From NCBI GenBank assembly GCA_003488415.1, contig DNLQ01000066.1, positions 1 through 7,507 of the forward strand: a stretch of DNA of 7,507 nucleotides, in the 5' to 3' direction. Positions 1 through 5,843 of the stretch are shown here, one piece after another. The DNA comes from Ruminococcus sp. (GTDB taxonomy: Bacteria; Bacillota; Clostridia; Oscillospirales; Ruminococcaceae). Every line of letters starts with the position of its first letter. The stretch's first letter is position 1. The notes under the pieces were generated by a model. That model ran no database searches, was not told the origin of the DNA, and was given only the letters and a program-made list of their open reading frames with translations. The translations under genes were made by a program, and so were the position numbers.

Positions 1-921
1 CCGGCATTCAAAACGCTTGGAGAAGAGAATATATTTGTAATGTCCAGGGAAAGGGCGGAGCATCAGGATATCCGTCCTCTGAAGGTAATAATAGTAAATA
101 TTATGCCTAAGAAGATCGAGACGGAGAGCCAGCTAATGAGACTGCTCAGCAATACTCCTCTCCAGGTTGATGTTGAGCTGCTGCAAATGGCTTCGCATAC
201 ATCGAAGAATACTTCCCGACACCATATGAATGAATTTTACAAGACCTTTGACGAGATAAAGAATGACCGCTATGACGGAATGATCGTTACCGGCGCACCG
301 GTTGAGCTGCTGGAGTATGAGGAAGTTGACTACTGGGACGAGATCACCGAGATATTTGAGTGGTCAAAGACTCATGTGTATTCAACACTGTATATATGCT
401 GGGCAGCTCAGGCAGGTCTTTACTACCACTTCGGCATACCGAAGTATCCTTTGAAGCAGAAGATGTTCGGGGTATTCCCTCACAAGGTCGAGCTGGAGAA
501 CTGTCAGCTTCTGAGGGGCTTTGATGATATATTCAACGTGCCGCATTCAAGGAATACCGAGGTTCGGCGGGAGGATATCGAAAAGGTGGAACAGCTCCGC
601 ATACTCACAAGCTCAGAGCTTTCGGGAGTGCATATCATCGCAAACAAGAATGGCAGGCAGTACTTCATCACCGGACACTCGGAATACGACCGTGACACGC
701 TTGCTTCGGAGTATTTCCGTGACCTGGAAAAGGGACTGGATATACAGATACCATATAATTATTTTCCCGGGGACGATCCGACAAAGACGCCGGTATTTTC
801 ATGGAGATGTACTGCTAATCTTATGTTCTCGAACTGGCTCAACTACTGTGTATATCAGAGAACTCCCTACAATCTTGAGGAACTTGAGATCAGGAGCTGG
901 ACATGGGAGACTGTACTCTGA
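1..921 (+). CDS. metA: Homoserine O-acetyltransferase (MetA family), 5' end cut by the window
   Basis: This enzyme acylates the hydroxyl of L-homoserine, the committed step into methionine synthesis, in the cytoplasm. The reading frame is open to base 1, reading PAFKTLGEENIFVM, which matches MetA from about residue 10. The true start is therefore about nine codons upstream, and the ATG at base 40 is internal (about residue 23). With that numbering the nucleophile falls exactly at Cys142 (YICWAAQAG). His235 and Glu237 of the catalytic triad lie in GHSEYD, codons from 676. Residue 111 is Glu (codon 304-306, APVELLEY). In this family Glu111 is associated with acetyl-CoA use and Gly111, as in E. 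coli, with succinyl-CoA, so acetyltransferase is the better name. The C-terminus (PYNYFPGDDP, SWRCTANLMFSNWLNYCVYQ) is intact and typical. Family assignment is very secure; acyl donor is inferred from one residue. Confidence 0.96.
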   Translation, partial: PAFKTLGEENIFVMSRERAEHQDIRPLKVIIVNIMPKKIETESQLMRLLSNTPLQVDVELLQMASHTSKNTSRHHMNEFYKTFDEIKNDRYDGMIVTGAPVELLEYEEVDYWDEITEIFEWSKTHVYSTLYICWAAQAGLYYHFGIPKYPLKQKMFGVFPHKVELENCQLLRGFDDIFNVPHSRNTEVRREDIEKVEQLRILTSSELSGVHIIANKNGRQYFITGHSEYDRDTLASEYFRDLEKGLDIQIPYNYFPGDDPTKTPVFSWRCTANLMFSNWLNYCVYQRTPYNLEELEIRSWTWETVL

Positions 922-925
922 CAAG

Positions 926-943
926 CCTGTCTTTCGGGACAGG
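926..943 (+). other. UUCG-loop hairpin just after metA
   Basis: A seven-base-pair inverted repeat (CCTGTCT / GGACAGG, one G-T pair) closes a TTCG tetraloop five bases after the metA stop. No T-run follows, so it is a poor intrinsic terminator. It may stabilise the metA 3' end or weaken read-through to the next gene. Its role is inference. Confidence 0.5.
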
Positions 944-985
944 AATAAATGATAAGGGATCATATAAACAGGAGGGATTAAATAC

Positions 986-1540
986 ATGGAAGAAAAAGAC
1001 ATAACACGTACTGAGGAATACGATACCGGATACAGCGCAGAAGAGGAAGCTGAGAGTGCAGGTGCTGATCCGGCTGCTGAAGGCTCAGTGTCATACGATC
1101 TCAATGATCTGCCTGTGAACAGCGAAGAGAAGACGTTTTTTGACGATACGGATTTCCAGGATTACGATCAGGATCGTAATGAACAGGGAAAAGGTCTGCC
1201 GCTGACATCATTCATACTCAGCATAGGCAGTCTGCTTTTTCTGATACCGAGACTCCTTGAGGGGGTACTTGTTGTGGCTCTGATAGCTATGATACTTGGC
1301 ATCATAGCGGTAGTGCGAAAGCACAGAGAGATCGGTTTTGCCTGGAGCGGTATAATGATCTCAGCTATCGTTATAGTGCTTATAAGCTGGGTATATATCG
1401 ACTATCGCCTGATCTTTGAGCCGAAGGTGAATAAGAGCAAGAACGATAAATTCGTCATAGAAGATGATGAGACTGCTTCATCCGGGAATATGGCTGAGCT
1501 GACTATCCCCGGCTTCATAGTTGAAGGAGGTGGGATCTGA
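986..1540 (+). CDS. DUF4190-like integral membrane protein with acidic N-terminal region
   Basis: A 184-residue protein of unknown function. Residues 1-68 are strongly acidic and probably disordered. Residues 71-140 are hydrophobic and form two or three membrane segments (about 71-88, 91-110 and 117-140), with a basic RKHRE loop at 111-115. Residues 141-184 form a polar tail. The core (KGLPLTSFILS, then LGIIAVVRKHREIGFAWSGI) resembles the DUF4190 pattern of small membrane proteins, in which a GLA/GFAxxG element starts the last helix. The same KGLxxTxFxLS signature recurs in the gene at 2398. The start is supported by AGGAGGG at 970-976, nine bases before the ATG. Its stop shares one base with the next start, implying coupled translation. 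DUF4190-like is a resemblance judged by eye; no function is claimed. Confidence 0.82.
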   Translation: MEEKDITRTEEYDTGYSAEEEAESAGADPAAEGSVSYDLNDLPVNSEEKTFFDDTDFQDYDQDRNEQGKGLPLTSFILSIGSLLFLIPRLLEGVLVVALIAMILGIIAVVRKHREIGFAWSGIMISAIVIVLISWVYIDYRLIFEPKVNKSKNDKFVIEDDETASSGNMAELTIPGFIVEGGGI

Positions 1541-2340
1541 TGTTCGGGAAACGTGACATTATCGATGAGATGGATGATGCCAGAGTTGACGAAATGGACA
1601 ATAATGTCATAGACGATACAGTTTCTGCCGATCATTCAGATTATTTCGATTCATCACGCTACTATGATCCGTCAAGATATGAAAAGGATTATGATAAGGC
1701 TTATGACAGCCATCTCTGCGAGGAGGGACACGATCACGATGAAAGTGACCGCAGGCGTTCATCATCGTACAGTCAATCAAGGGAGAAGGTTCATCAGGGC
1801 GGACATCTCTGCGAGGACGGTGAGTCCCACGAGTATGGAGGAGCAAAGAGCGAAGCCTGGAAACGCTTTGAAGAAAAGCACGGATCAAAAAACGGCAGTT
1901 ACGCTTCCACCCACCAGAAGAAGGGGGAGGAGTTCACCGCCGTTACTGATTATTCACCCAGGTCTCCGAAAAAGGTATATATAGACCGTACAACATATAA
2001 CAAGCCTGATGATGCCAAGGATAACAGGGCAGGTCTTGCTGTAGTGGGTATCGTGCTGATCGTATTCGGTATTGCGAGCGCCAATCCGGTGCTTATCTTA
2101 ATTGGAGTGAGCGTCCTGATAGCTCTCAATAAAAAGAAGAACTCCGGCAGTAATTCCGGATTCGGCACAAAAGCGTCGGCTGACGACAGGAGTGATTATG
2201 AAAAAAGAGCTGCTTCAACTACATTGAAGGTGATAGCAGTTATGATTTTCCTGATGATCGCAGTAATATTTCTGATAATAGCATTTTCAACTAACTCATC
2301 ATTCACAGAATTTGCAGAGATGATGGAGGAATTAGATTAA
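1540..2340 (+). CDS. Membrane protein with charged His/Cys-motif N-terminal region
   Basis: A 266-residue protein I do not recognise. Residues 1-160 are hydrophilic, rich in Asp, Ser, Tyr and Lys, and look mostly disordered. They include two copies of a short motif: HLCEEGHDHDE at 58-68 and HLCEDGESHEY at 89-99. Each has one Cys and two or more His, which could bind a metal ion, though this is unproven. Hydrophobic stretches follow at about 164-198 (probably a hairpin of two helices, with ANP at the turn) and 229-250. They are separated by a Lys/Gly/Ser-rich linker, and a short acidic tail ends in MMEELD. The ATG at 1540 shares its A with the preceding TGA, and GAAGGAGG at 1523-1530 is a strong ribosome site. 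Coupling and position suggest that it works with the flanking DUF4190-like proteins, perhaps in the envelope. Confidence 0.82.
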   Translation: MFGKRDIIDEMDDARVDEMDNNVIDDTVSADHSDYFDSSRYYDPSRYEKDYDKAYDSHLCEEGHDHDESDRRRSSSYSQSREKVHQGGHLCEDGESHEYGGAKSEAWKRFEEKHGSKNGSYASTHQKKGEEFTAVTDYSPRSPKKVYIDRTTYNKPDDAKDNRAGLAVVGIVLIVFGIASANPVLILIGVSVLIALNKKKNSGSNSGFGTKASADDRSDYEKRAASTTLKVIAVMIFLMIAVIFLIIAFSTNSSFTEFAEMMEELD

Positions 2341-2350
2341 GCAATCATTT

Positions 2351-2367
2351 CCCTGTCAGTGACGGGG
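2351..2367 (+). other. Short hairpin before the second DUF4190-like gene
   Basis: CCCTGTC and GACGGGG can pair over seven positions (one G-T) around a three-base AGT loop, eleven bases after the stop of the gene ending at 2340. No T-run follows. It may be a processing or stability element within a polycistronic message, or chance. Confidence 0.3.
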
Positions 2368-2397
2368 GATGAAATATATTAAAAAGGAGGATATGTC

Positions 2398-2970
2398 ATG
2401 AGCGAAGTTTACATGGATAACACAAACTTCACCGGCAGCGAAACACCTGAGAACCCCAATGAATACAAGAAGGGACTTTCTGTCACGGCATTCGTGCTGA
2501 GCCTTGTAAACCTGCTGTGCTGCTGTTCATTCGTATATGCAGTATCACCGATAGGTTACATCTTTGTAGTTCCTGCTATTATCCTGGCGATCATTTCTCT
2601 CGCTACAAAGAGAGGCGGCAAGGGACTTGCAATTGCAGCCCTTATAATCGCAGGTATCAGCCTTGTATTCATGATCGCAATTTCTGTAGTGTTCAAAGAA
2701 CCTGCACAGGACATCGTGAAGCTCTCACAGAATGCAGATCAGTACATCCAGATGTGGGAAGAGACAGGTGAAGTACCTGAGGAATTCCAGAAGTATCGTG
2801 ATCCTAAGTACGATGACATCTGGAAGAACATGAACCCGCCTATGAAGAACTTTGATGAGTTCTATGATTATCTTATCAAGACTCTCAAGCAGCAGCGTGG
2901 TCAGGCAGCGACCGGTACCGCAGCTCCTGCGGGCGAAGTCTCAGCAGAACCGCTTCTTGCGGTAGGTTAA
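2398..2970 (+). CDS. DUF4190 domain membrane protein
   Basis: A 190-residue membrane protein of unknown function. After a polar 24-residue N-terminus, a DUF4190-type core spans about 25-98. The signature KGLSVTAFVLSLVNLL runs into a CCCS cluster (41-44), followed by a second helix (about 53-69), a basic KRGGKG turn, and a third helix opening GLAIAALIIAGISL (from about 75). Residues 100-165 form a soluble, charged, probably helical region (NADQYIQMWEETG, FDEFYDYLIKTLKQ). The end is a low-complexity Ala/Gly/Pro tail. AAGGAGG at 2384-2390, seven bases before the ATG, fixes the start. The gene lies 57 bases after the preceding gene, so it may belong to the same transcript. Its stop codon overlaps that of the convergent gene on the other strand. 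The domain call is fairly safe; the role is unknown. Confidence 0.88.
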   Translation: MSEVYMDNTNFTGSETPENPNEYKKGLSVTAFVLSLVNLLCCCSFVYAVSPIGYIFVVPAIILAIISLATKRGGKGLAIAALIIAGISLVFMIAISVVFKEPAQDIVKLSQNADQYIQMWEETGEVPEEFQKYRDPKYDDIWKNMNPPMKNFDEFYDYLIKTLKQQRGQAATGTAAPAGEVSAEPLLAVG

Positions 2971-3362
2971 ACCGGAGCAAGGAAAGGAAAAAAATTTCTT
3001 AGCACCGTATATACCAAAGCTATCCCCACAGCGGCAAGGTAAAAGCTGTCGCTGGCGGGGATTAGTTTTACCCTTTTGCCAAAGACGAACAGCAGGTTCT
3101 GCAGCCAGTAGAGCAGCAGGAGCAGAGCGGCAGCAATGATGATGAGATTGTTATGCAGGGCGCTCAGAAGTCTGAACTGAGCAAGGTCGTACATACAGTG
3201 CGTAGCTCCGCATCCGGGGCAATATACTCCGAAAAACAGTCTTATGACGCATGGGGGCATATGCGGCGCTATGTAGCTCCGGTAAAATCCTGTGACTGCT
3301 GGGAAAAGCGGTATTGCCACAAGGGGGATAAGGGATATAATCAGACTTTTTCTTCTGTTCAT
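2967..3362 (-). CDS. DUF2752 family membrane protein
   Basis: A 131-residue protein with three or four predicted membrane segments (about 7-26, 70-93 and 106-125). The hallmark is CPGCGATH at 48-55. It matches the CPGCGxTR motif of DUF2752, with His in place of the usual Arg, followed at the expected distance by HNNL where the family has an Asn-Pro. The biochemical role of DUF2752 is not known to me; the paired cysteines could bind metal or form a disulfide. It is the second gene of a minus-strand pair. Its ATG (3362-3360) overlaps the deacetylase TGA as ATGA, and AAGGAT lies just upstream inside that gene. This implies translational coupling. Its stop lies in the TTAA shared with the convergent gene. 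Family call confident; function unknown. Confidence 0.87.
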   Translation of the reverse strand: MNRRKSLIISLIPLVAIPLFPAVTGFYRSYIAPHMPPCVIRLFFGVYCPGCGATHCMYDLAQFRLLSALHNNLIIIAAALLLLLYWLQNLLFVFGKRVKLIPASDSFYLAAVGIALVYTVLRNFFPFLAPV

Positions 3363-4228
3363 TTTGATCCTTCTATCTTTGACATAAATTCTTCGGTGGA
3401 CATAAGACCGCTGCGGTTGTATCTTCCGATACTGTAAAGGCAGTTCGTGTCACGGGTAATGGTATTCGGCAGCTCACGGCAGGTAAGTGTCATAAGGAAG
3501 CCGCATTCACGCAGTACGGGGATACTCTGTCTGCTTACACTTCCGAATGGGTAGGCGAATACGAACGGCATGATCCCGGTGTTGTCGTGGAGAGCGTATT
3601 GCAGAGCATATATGTCCTCTCTGAGTGCAGCGCAGAATTCCTCAGCGGATTCGCCTTCCATCGGCAGGCAGCCTCGTCTTGCGGACAGAGTATGCATATC
3701 CCAGGTGTGGTTCCCGATCTCGACTCTTCCTGACTTCGCAAGTTCGGATATATCCTCCCATGTAAGGTAGGAGTAAAGATCGTTATGCGGATCGGCGGCA
3801 GCATTGTACTGAGAGTAACTTCCCACAACGGATACCACCGCACGCATATCGTATTTCTCAAGGAGAGGGAGGAGTATTGAAAGATTGTTATAGAAACCGT
3901 CATCGAGGGTGATAAGCACGGGTTTTTCTGGCAGATCACCCTTGTTCTGCGTATACAGGCAGAGCTGCTGGGCAGAAACGGAAGTGTAGCCGTGAAGACT
4001 CAGCCACCTGAGATCAGATTCAAGCTGCTCAGGAGTGACTGTGTACTGCGAGGGAGTATTGCCGCCGACGCTGTGATACATTATAGCATAAAGGGTTACG
4101 GGATCGTCCGGGAGACTTACAGCAAGGAGAGTCCTTCCGATAAGGAAGCAGGCGGCACATATAGAGAAAATAATGGAATCCAGCAGGAGAAGCCGCAGGA
4201 ATCTTCGTGGACTGTAGCAGTGATACAT
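3359..4228 (-). CDS. Membrane-anchored polysaccharide deacetylase (NodB homology domain)
   Basis: A 289-residue member of the carbohydrate esterase 4 / NodB superfamily, which removes acetyl groups from amino sugars in peptidoglycan or other glycans using a divalent metal. Residues 11-38 form an uncleaved signal anchor or signal peptide, so the enzyme domain should be outside the membrane. Visible motifs are the entry strand YAIMYHSV (47-54), motif 1 TLDDG with the Asp pair at 109-110, motif 2 NHTWDMH giving His174 and His179, and motif 3 AYPFG at 225-229. All metal-binding positions are therefore present. The ATG is preceded by AAGGAGGT (4243-4236). It is divergent from spoIIP across 155 bases and coupled to the DUF2752 gene. 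The position beside a sporulation hydrolase allows a cortex or spore-envelope role, but the substrate cannot be read from sequence. Confidence 0.92.
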   Translation of the reverse strand: MYHCYSPRRFLRLLLLDSIIFSICAACFLIGRTLLAVSLPDDPVTLYAIMYHSVGGNTPSQYTVTPEQLESDLRWLSLHGYTSVSAQQLCLYTQNKGDLPEKPVLITLDDGFYNNLSILLPLLEKYDMRAVVSVVGSYSQYNAAADPHNDLYSYLTWEDISELAKSGRVEIGNHTWDMHTLSARRGCLPMEGESAEEFCAALREDIYALQYALHDNTGIMPFVFAYPFGSVSRQSIPVLRECGFLMTLTCRELPNTITRDTNCLYSIGRYNRSGLMSTEEFMSKIEGSK

Positions 4229-4302
4229 AGTTCAGACCTCCTTGATAAAAAATATGTCACAGGAGAACTGAAAATGCCTGTACAGAATATGACCAGGCAG
4301 AA

Positions 4303-4329
4303 ATAATCTTCCGCTCAGGTGAATATAAT
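4303..4329 (+). promoter_or_regulatory. Possible sigma-E-type promoter of spoIIP
   Basis: ATAAT (4303-4307) and AATATAAT (4322-4329) are 14 bases apart. The second element matches the sporulation sigma-E -10 consensus CATACAAT at 6 of 8 positions. A start near 4336 would leave a leader of about 48 bases. TATAAT at 4324-4329 is also a perfect sigma-A -10, but nothing like TTGACA lies 16-18 bases before it. Mother-cell sigma-E control is known for spoIIP in other sporeformers. Assignment here is tentative. Confidence 0.33.
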
Positions 4330-4339
4330 TTCACAGAGG

Positions 4340-4364
4340 GGCAAAGATAAGCATAGTCTTTGCC
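4340..4364 (+). promoter_or_regulatory. Hairpin in the spoIIP leader
   Basis: A perfect eight-base inverted repeat, GGCAAAGA (4340-4347) and TCTTTGCC (4357-4364), encloses a nine-base loop. It ends eight bases before the GAGGTGG ribosome site. There is no T-run, so it is not a terminator. On DNA it could be an operator-like dyad; on RNA, a stability or translation element. The repeat is seen directly; the role is inferred. Confidence 0.45.
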
Positions 4365-4372
4365 GATAAAAA

Positions 4373-4379
4373 GAGGTGG
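4373..4379 (+). promoter_or_regulatory. Ribosome binding site that sets the spoIIP start
   Basis: GAGGTGG lies just before the ATG at 4384, six bases counted from the GAGGT core. The in-frame TTG at 4360 lies upstream of this site, has no ribosome site of its own, and falls inside the leader hairpin. Confidence 0.7.
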
Positions 4380-4383
4380 AAGA

Positions 4384-5538
4384 ATGACACGTTACAGAAA
4401 AAGAAAGCTCAGGACCATAGTGAACTTCTGCGTGCTTGTGATGGTACCGGTGGCTGCTGCCGGAGCAGCAAGAGTCATCCCGGAAGCAGGAATGGCGATG
4501 AGAGAACTTGGAAGCATAAGACTGGACAAGGAGTCGCCGGAATATGATACCGTAGAAGCAAAGCTCACACATGGAAGTGCAGTAAGTCAGGTATCCGGAG
4601 ATATGGTCATATCACAGGGCTATGGCTGGAGAGAGGAAAAGGAGACATTACCGACCGGAGAGGTGGTACTGCCTGAACCTATGGAAATGGTATCAGATTC
4701 ACCGGGCGAAAAGCCATATCCGGTGCAGTGGGGAGAGGGCGGAGCTGTTGTACGCACTACCTACGGAGAGTACTCCGGAGATTCCTTCTTTGACCTTGAC
4801 AGCTGCGGACAGGTCAACAACAAGACAGAGCATTCAAATGCAGAGCTTCTGGAGGAAAGCCGTGAGCTTCCTGCATTCACCATATCCGATACTACAGAGC
4901 CTCAGGTGCTGATCTATCACACTCATACCACAGAGAGCTTTGAGCCGTTTGTAAGGGAAAGCTGCGATGACACCTTCAACTACCGCACTACAGATGATAC
5001 CAAGAACGTAGTCATGGTAGGAGATGCTATACAGGCGGAGCTTGAAGCAGCCGGCATAGGTGTGATACACGCCCGCACTATACATGACTATCCCTCCTAC
5101 AACGGCTCCTACAGCCGGAGCCGGGAGACTATAGTACCGATACTGGAGGAGTATCCGACAATAAAGGTAGCGCTGGATATACACCGTGACGCTGTATCCG
5201 GCGAGGGCTTCATCACCCAGCCGTATGCAGAGATAGGCGGAAAGGAAGCAGCCCAGGTAATGATAATCTCCGGATGCGATGACGGTACACTTGGTATGCC
5301 GGAATACATGAAGAACTTTCATTTTGCCTGTGCGTTGCAGCAGCAGCTTGAAGGTGACTGGAAGGGGCTTACCCGTCCGATACTGTTTGATTACAGGCAC
5401 TACAACCAGGATCTTACTACCGGTAGTCTTCTTATAGAGGTAGGCTCACATGGAAATACGCTCAGCCAGGTGCAGTGGTCGGGGCAGCTTATAGGACGTT
5501 CCCTTGGCAAGCTGCTTAACGGAATGAAGGAGAACTGA
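4384..5538 (+). CDS. spoIIP: Stage II sporulation protein P, SpoIIP
   Basis: SpoIIP is a membrane-anchored peptidoglycan amidase/endopeptidase. With SpoIID and SpoIIM it thins the septal wall and drives forespore engulfment from the mother cell. From the ATG at 4384 the protein has 384 residues, close to the roughly 400 of B. subtilis SpoIIP. A basic tail (RYRKRKLR) leads into one membrane anchor (about 11-32). A divergent linker follows to about 170, then the conserved amidase domain. Hallmarks are VLIYHTHTTESF (about 175-186, with His179 and His181), LDIHRDA (264-270, with His267) and LLIEVGSHGNTL (349-360, with Glu352 and His356). These are the likely zinc-binding and catalytic residues by analogy with the family. 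A small membrane protein gene follows two bases after the stop. Identification is very secure. Confidence 0.96.
   Translation: MTRYRKRKLRTIVNFCVLVMVPVAAAGAARVIPEAGMAMRELGSIRLDKESPEYDTVEAKLTHGSAVSQVSGDMVISQGYGWREEKETLPTGEVVLPEPMEMVSDSPGEKPYPVQWGEGGAVVRTTYGEYSGDSFFDLDSCGQVNNKTEHSNAELLEESRELPAFTISDTTEPQVLIYHTHTTESFEPFVRESCDDTFNYRTTDDTKNVVMVGDAIQAELEAAGIGVIHARTIHDYPSYNGSYSRSRETIVPILEEYPTIKVALDIHRDAVSGEGFITQPYAEIGGKEAAQVMIISGCDDGTLGMPEYMKNFHFACALQQQLEGDWKGLTRPILFDYRHYNQDLTTGSLLIEVGSHGNTLSQVQWSGQLIGRSLGKLLNGMKEN
5527..5533 (+). promoter_or_regulatory. Ribosome binding site for the TTG-started gene behind spoIIP
   Basis: AAGGAGA lies within the last codons of spoIIP, seven bases before the TTG at 5541. 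No later ATG in that frame has a comparable site, so this decides the start and suggests translation coupled to spoIIP. Confidence 0.65.
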
Positions 5539-5540
5539 AT

Positions 5541-5843
5541 TTGACCGGAAAAAGTATAAAGCCGGCAGCAGCAGTGATGATACTCTATCTTCTGCTGACC
5601 GCCGGTCTGTGGATGTTCTTGTATTGTCTTGAAGTCTCCGGGGGACATATCACCGGGGAGACAAAAACGCCTGCCGGACTCAGCAATGACGGCGATTCTG
5701 TACATCTGCGGATGGCAGATACCGTATTTACCGCTGATCTTGCGCCGCTGAGCGGCAGCAGCGATGTGTATACAGCCGTATATCTTCTGTCGCCGGATGA
5801 ACTGAGGGGAGAGATCTACCTATTGGGAAAGGTCATGCCTTAG
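5541..5843 (+). CDS. Small single-pass membrane protein of unknown function, downstream of spoIIP
   Basis: A 100-residue protein that I do not recognise. It has a short basic N-terminus (TGKSIK), one hydrophobic segment at about 8-29 (AAAVMILYLLLTAGLWMFLY), and then a soluble domain of about 70 residues. That domain contains alternating hydrophobic stretches (VHLRMADTVFTADL, VYTAVYLLSPDEL, GEIYLLGKV) suggesting a small beta fold outside the membrane. It begins with TTG two bases after the spoIIP stop, with AAGGAGA at a seven-base spacing. It is almost certainly co-transcribed with spoIIP and may act in the same mother-cell membrane step; this is inference from position only. Its last 11 bases overlap the end of the convergent gene. 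The unusual start and lack of a known family keep confidence moderate. Confidence 0.72.
   Translation: MTGKSIKPAAAVMILYLLLTAGLWMFLYCLEVSGGHITGETKTPAGLSNDGDSVHLRMADTVFTADLAPLSGSSDVYTAVYLLSPDELRGEIYLLGKVMP

Noticed and set aside
799..1104. 101-residue minus-strand reading frame across the metA 3' end
   Set aside because: It overlaps two supported plus-strand genes and the hairpin, and lacks a ribosome site.
4249..4277. Possible sigma-E promoter for the deacetylase on the minus strand (GCATTTT, 14 bases, CATATTTT)
   Set aside because: The implied start would fall within the ribosome site near 4242, leaving almost no leader, and both boxes are imperfect.
4360..4383. Upstream in-frame TTG as the spoIIP start
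   Set aside because: No ribosome site precedes it, it lies within the leader hairpin, and GAGGTGG sits correctly before ATG 4384, which begins a normal basic N-terminus and membrane anchor.
4834..5400. 188-residue minus-strand reading frame opposite spoIIP
   Set aside because: It lies entirely inside the well-supported spoIIP coding sequence, has no ribosome site, and its peptide resembles no family. It is an antisense shadow.
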